Positions 60,956 to 64,000 of a stretch of DNA of 64,000 nt are shown here, piece after piece. The translations under genes were made by a program, and so were the position numbers. Numbering within the stretch: position 1 is the stretch's first letter; every line of letters begins with the position of its first letter. Source of the stretch: Theobroma cacao (lineage: Eukaryota > Streptophyta > Magnoliopsida > Malvales > Malvaceae); the NCBI RefSeq assembly GCF_000208745.1, contig NC_030854.1, positions 3,351,703-3,415,702 on the forward strand, in the 5' to 3' direction. The notes beneath the pieces are model-generated. The model did not search any database, was not told where the DNA came from, and saw only the letters and a list, made by a program, of their open reading frames with translations.

Positions 60956-63900
60956 CATAACAATCCTGATTAGCCATCACAATTCAGATCCATTTTTGGT
61001 GCAGAATCGTGTGCTGATTGGCATCCTTTTTGGGACGTACGTTGCTTCTTATTCCAGACATGGTCAATTAGTTCAGCGGCTATGATAAACTTTTAATACT
61101 GGAAGCTGCAGAGGAAGCAGAATCCCTGTAGCTATCTGCAAATTATTATACTGTTTCTTCATTTTTTGGTCTAGTCAGTGGACCAATGCTTTTGCTAAGG
61201 AACTGAACTCAACATCGGTGAAGACATTTTTCCATGACAACAATCAAAAGATGGTAACACATTTATTACTACCATTGACACAGTCTTGTATGTACTAATT
61301 TAACCCAGTAACTAATCTTCCATCAATCCTTAATCCTTCAACTTTAAAAGTATATATGTAGTGCATATCTGAATTTATAGTTTAACCCATCCGGTAGTTC
61401 ACCTATAACTTCATTTAAGTAGGATGGGTTACCCCTCTTACCAAAACATGAAGCCGGTTTTGTAAGCTTACCCCAATTGACCAAAGCAGTGGATCTGCAA
61501 CAACTAGGGCGGGTAACAACACATGCTTTCTTTTAGTATAAACCAAATGTATAAAAAGAAATAAAAACAACGAAGAGTAAGCCTTTAATAGCCCCCAGAG
61601 TGGCAGTGTTGATTCAAGGCATAAAAAAGTTTAATAAATTTGTTTTCTTTTATCTTTTGATTGTGACACATAAAACCATGTGGTCATGTAGTTTAATAAG
61701 CAACCTGCGTTTTGGGACTCCATACAATGCATTATTGTCATTTCAAAAGGCTTATCTTTTTATGATGGAGAAAAGCTAAACACTGAGGAAAGACTTCTAA
61801 ACCGATTAATAACTCAAAGATGGCCCATCTGCTTTAAATATTACTCACTTAAAAACAAAAACACTGACCTTTGATTGATTCTCATAATTTTCCAGCTTAT
61901 GTAGAGACTTCTCATAAAAAGTTGATTTGTGGTCCAACCACATGAATTTTGGAGCAAAAAGATCAATCATAACATGGGTTTTCTTTTTAATATATTGATT
62001 TTTATTGGGTAAACTTTTTGGTCCATATAAAATTATATATCAAGGTTTTATTTTTCAACATTTTTTATCTATAAATTATTGAAAATGTGATTAGTGCTAT
62101 GCTGTCATTACTTTCTCTTTCCAAACGTACACACAGGAAGTTTTGACCTCTGTCTCTTGAGCTTGAATCTTCTTTTTGCCGTCATAAATTCGTTCAATGA
62201 CTTTATATTGCACAATTTTCTTTGCCAAGAAAAAAATTTGTGATTTGTTGATCTTCCTTCCAATCTCGTTTACAGCAATAAGAAGGAAATTGCATGTCAT
62301 TGTTTTCAAACATGTTTTTTCCAGAAGAAAATCATTTTCATGAAGCAACAAATGTGAAAAGCATGATCAAACGTTGAAATGATCCTTTGAGCTATAATTG
62401 CAGGTTTCAAGCTATCAATAAATTTACAAGAGTTCTGGTCAAGGTAATGCCAGAATATCTACATCCTAATTCTACCAATGGGTGCAGAAAATCACCATAC
62501 TTAAACTAGAGTTTTGCCCCACCCTGACTCTACGGCAATTGGGGTGGTTTGCTTTTCTTTTCTTCCATTCTCTTCTTGCTTTTATTCTTTCGAGAACAAT
62601 GGACAAGGGGTGTTTTCAATTTAATTGGGATTAGTTTTATAATGAAGTCTGATTAGGATTAAATCCTTTTTAATCAAGATTTTGTATATTATCAATTTAT
62701 TACTTAAGATTTGGTTCTGTATCTGTGATTCATTTGCCTTGGTCCACCGCGCGCATCAGCTTTCATGGTGACTTAACAGATAGATTAGCACAGTGGGTCG
62801 ACTATTCCATAATCGGAAGTGCAGTACAACATAAAACTTAGATGGTAAGTTTATGGATTGCCAGGTTTTGACCAAAATCTTTCTAGGACTTAATAGAAGA
62901 AAAGAGAAACACAACTGAAGCTCTAGCCAGAAGAGAAAAAAACTTGTAAACTGTAAAGCTAATAGAAAATCGGTTTACCTATACAAGTACAAATACTTGT
63001 CACCATGCAATATTCTTTTGATTTGCAGCAGATTTAGACGAGGGTTTAATCCAAGTATAGTTTAGTCGTAGATCCTTGATGCCAAGACGAATTTTACTCG
63101 AATAACCGCCAAATAAAAAACCCAGTCGCCAGAGAGTAGACTTTGTAGTTGTTATCTTGAATGATGTGGTGTTACTCATTCCTCTAATTGTTACTGTTTC
63201 CAGGAAAGATGCTCCATAACTAACATAGAGCGTTTTATTTTCAAGATTTTCTACTCTTTTCCAAACCTTGCATTGATCACTGTTAACCTAATTATAACAA
63301 TTATACATATTATAAGCTAAATCAATGGATTATGATATTATTACAATATGATATAATTATGTTTTATTAACTTAATTCTCTTATAAATTATTGAGAATCT
63401 CTTGTATATATATATATACTTTATTCTCTTTGTACAAAAACACAATTCTGAATATAAGATTTCTCTATCTTAATTTGATAACAAAATCATCCTATCTAGC
63501 TATTTTCTGTCTTTTTTATTTTCAATCTTCATACTATCCAAGTCGTACCTTTTTTTTTACCCAAAACCACAACCAATCTGCATCCATCTAGCTACACTGC
63601 CACTGCACTGTCATCATCCATCACTGGCAATTTAGGTGACGTTTGATATTTTATAATATAATGAAATTATAAGTAACGTGATTTCAAAAAAGATAGCATT
63701 GTAATATTTGATATATAAGTAAAATAATGATTAAAATGCAAAGAAGATAACATTATAATAGTTGGTTTACAAGTATTTCGTTAGGAATGTAATGTTAATT
63801 TCTAAAATTACTCCTATTTATTAAAATGTAAGTTTAATATATTTGTATTTTTTTGTTGTTAATTTTTATATAATATCATCTCTTGAATATATTTTTAATG

Positions 63901-64000
63901 TCATATATTTTATTTTTATTTCTTATTATAATCTTATATATTTTATTTACATTTCTTAATATAATTACCAATATTATATATTTTATTTTAATTTATTTTT

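Larger units (their letters stand above)
58952..64000. other. upstream region of MYB gene, no further gene seen
   Basis: This is AT-rich intergenic DNA. It holds microsatellites (TA runs near 60360), a direct duplication at 60858-60955, and a 10-bp inverted repeat (61383-61392 with 61422-61431). The last ~350 bases have ATAATATAATG-like motifs that may be part of a dispersed repeat. Short frames show no recognisable protein. Confidence 0.5.

Noticed and set aside
1..64000. CRISPR arrays, operons or bacterial-type systems
   Set aside because: There are no regularly spaced identical repeats with unique spacers, and the gene structure is clearly eukaryotic with introns.

Overview
This is a nuclear segment of a flowering plant, almost certainly a eudicot. 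The evidence is intron-bearing genes with plant protein families (4-coumarate:CoA-ligase-like, R2R3-MYB, a plastid-targeted protein), Ogre/Tat and Ty1/copia retrotransposons, a LINE remnant and a tRNA-derived SINE. The Ogre first-ORF protein resembles ones I associate with Malvaceae, but I cannot name the species.

Layout, left to right. 1-11072 is the 5' two thirds of a minus-strand Ogre/Tat Ty3-gypsy element (5' LTR, tRNA-Arg-type primer site, extra ORF1, gag-pro, putative intron, RT, two RNase H domains), cut by the window edge. It sits inside the leader of a Ty1/copia element (11073-13224), which itself sits inside a LINE ORF (13225-14150). 15364-18811 is an intact six-exon 4CL-like gene of 548 aa ending in a peroxisomal-type tripeptide (SKI). 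19460-21654 is the 3' flank of a MYB gene copy, whose last exon is split by a ~17-kb plus-strand non-autonomous gypsy element (21656-38625). That element carries a 763-base N gap and a ~2.9-kb secondary insertion. The MYB fragment resumes at 38630-38813 and is fused directly to a truncated minus-strand copia element (38814-42018).

A second copy of the LINE/4CL segment follows (42019 to about 47000). Its 4CL copy is broken by a ~760-bp deletion in exon 1. About 8.1 kb present only in this right-hand copy holds an intact five-exon gene for a plastid-type protein (51026-53400, possibly RPH1) with a SINE in its fourth intron. 55256-57420 repeats the MYB 3' flank, and 57421-58951 is the intact three-exon R2R3-MYB gene (341 aa, MYB36/RAX type). 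58952-64000 shows no further gene.

The overall picture is a tandem or haplotype-derived duplication of a 4CL-like / RPH1-like / MYB block. Each copy has lost something different: the left copy keeps 4CL but has lost MYB and the RPH1-like gene, and the right copy keeps RPH1-like and MYB but has lost 4CL. Divergence between the copies is strongly uneven (near 0-1% in some tracts, about 4-5% or more in others), which suggests gene conversion. All percentages are counts by eye, not computed alignments.
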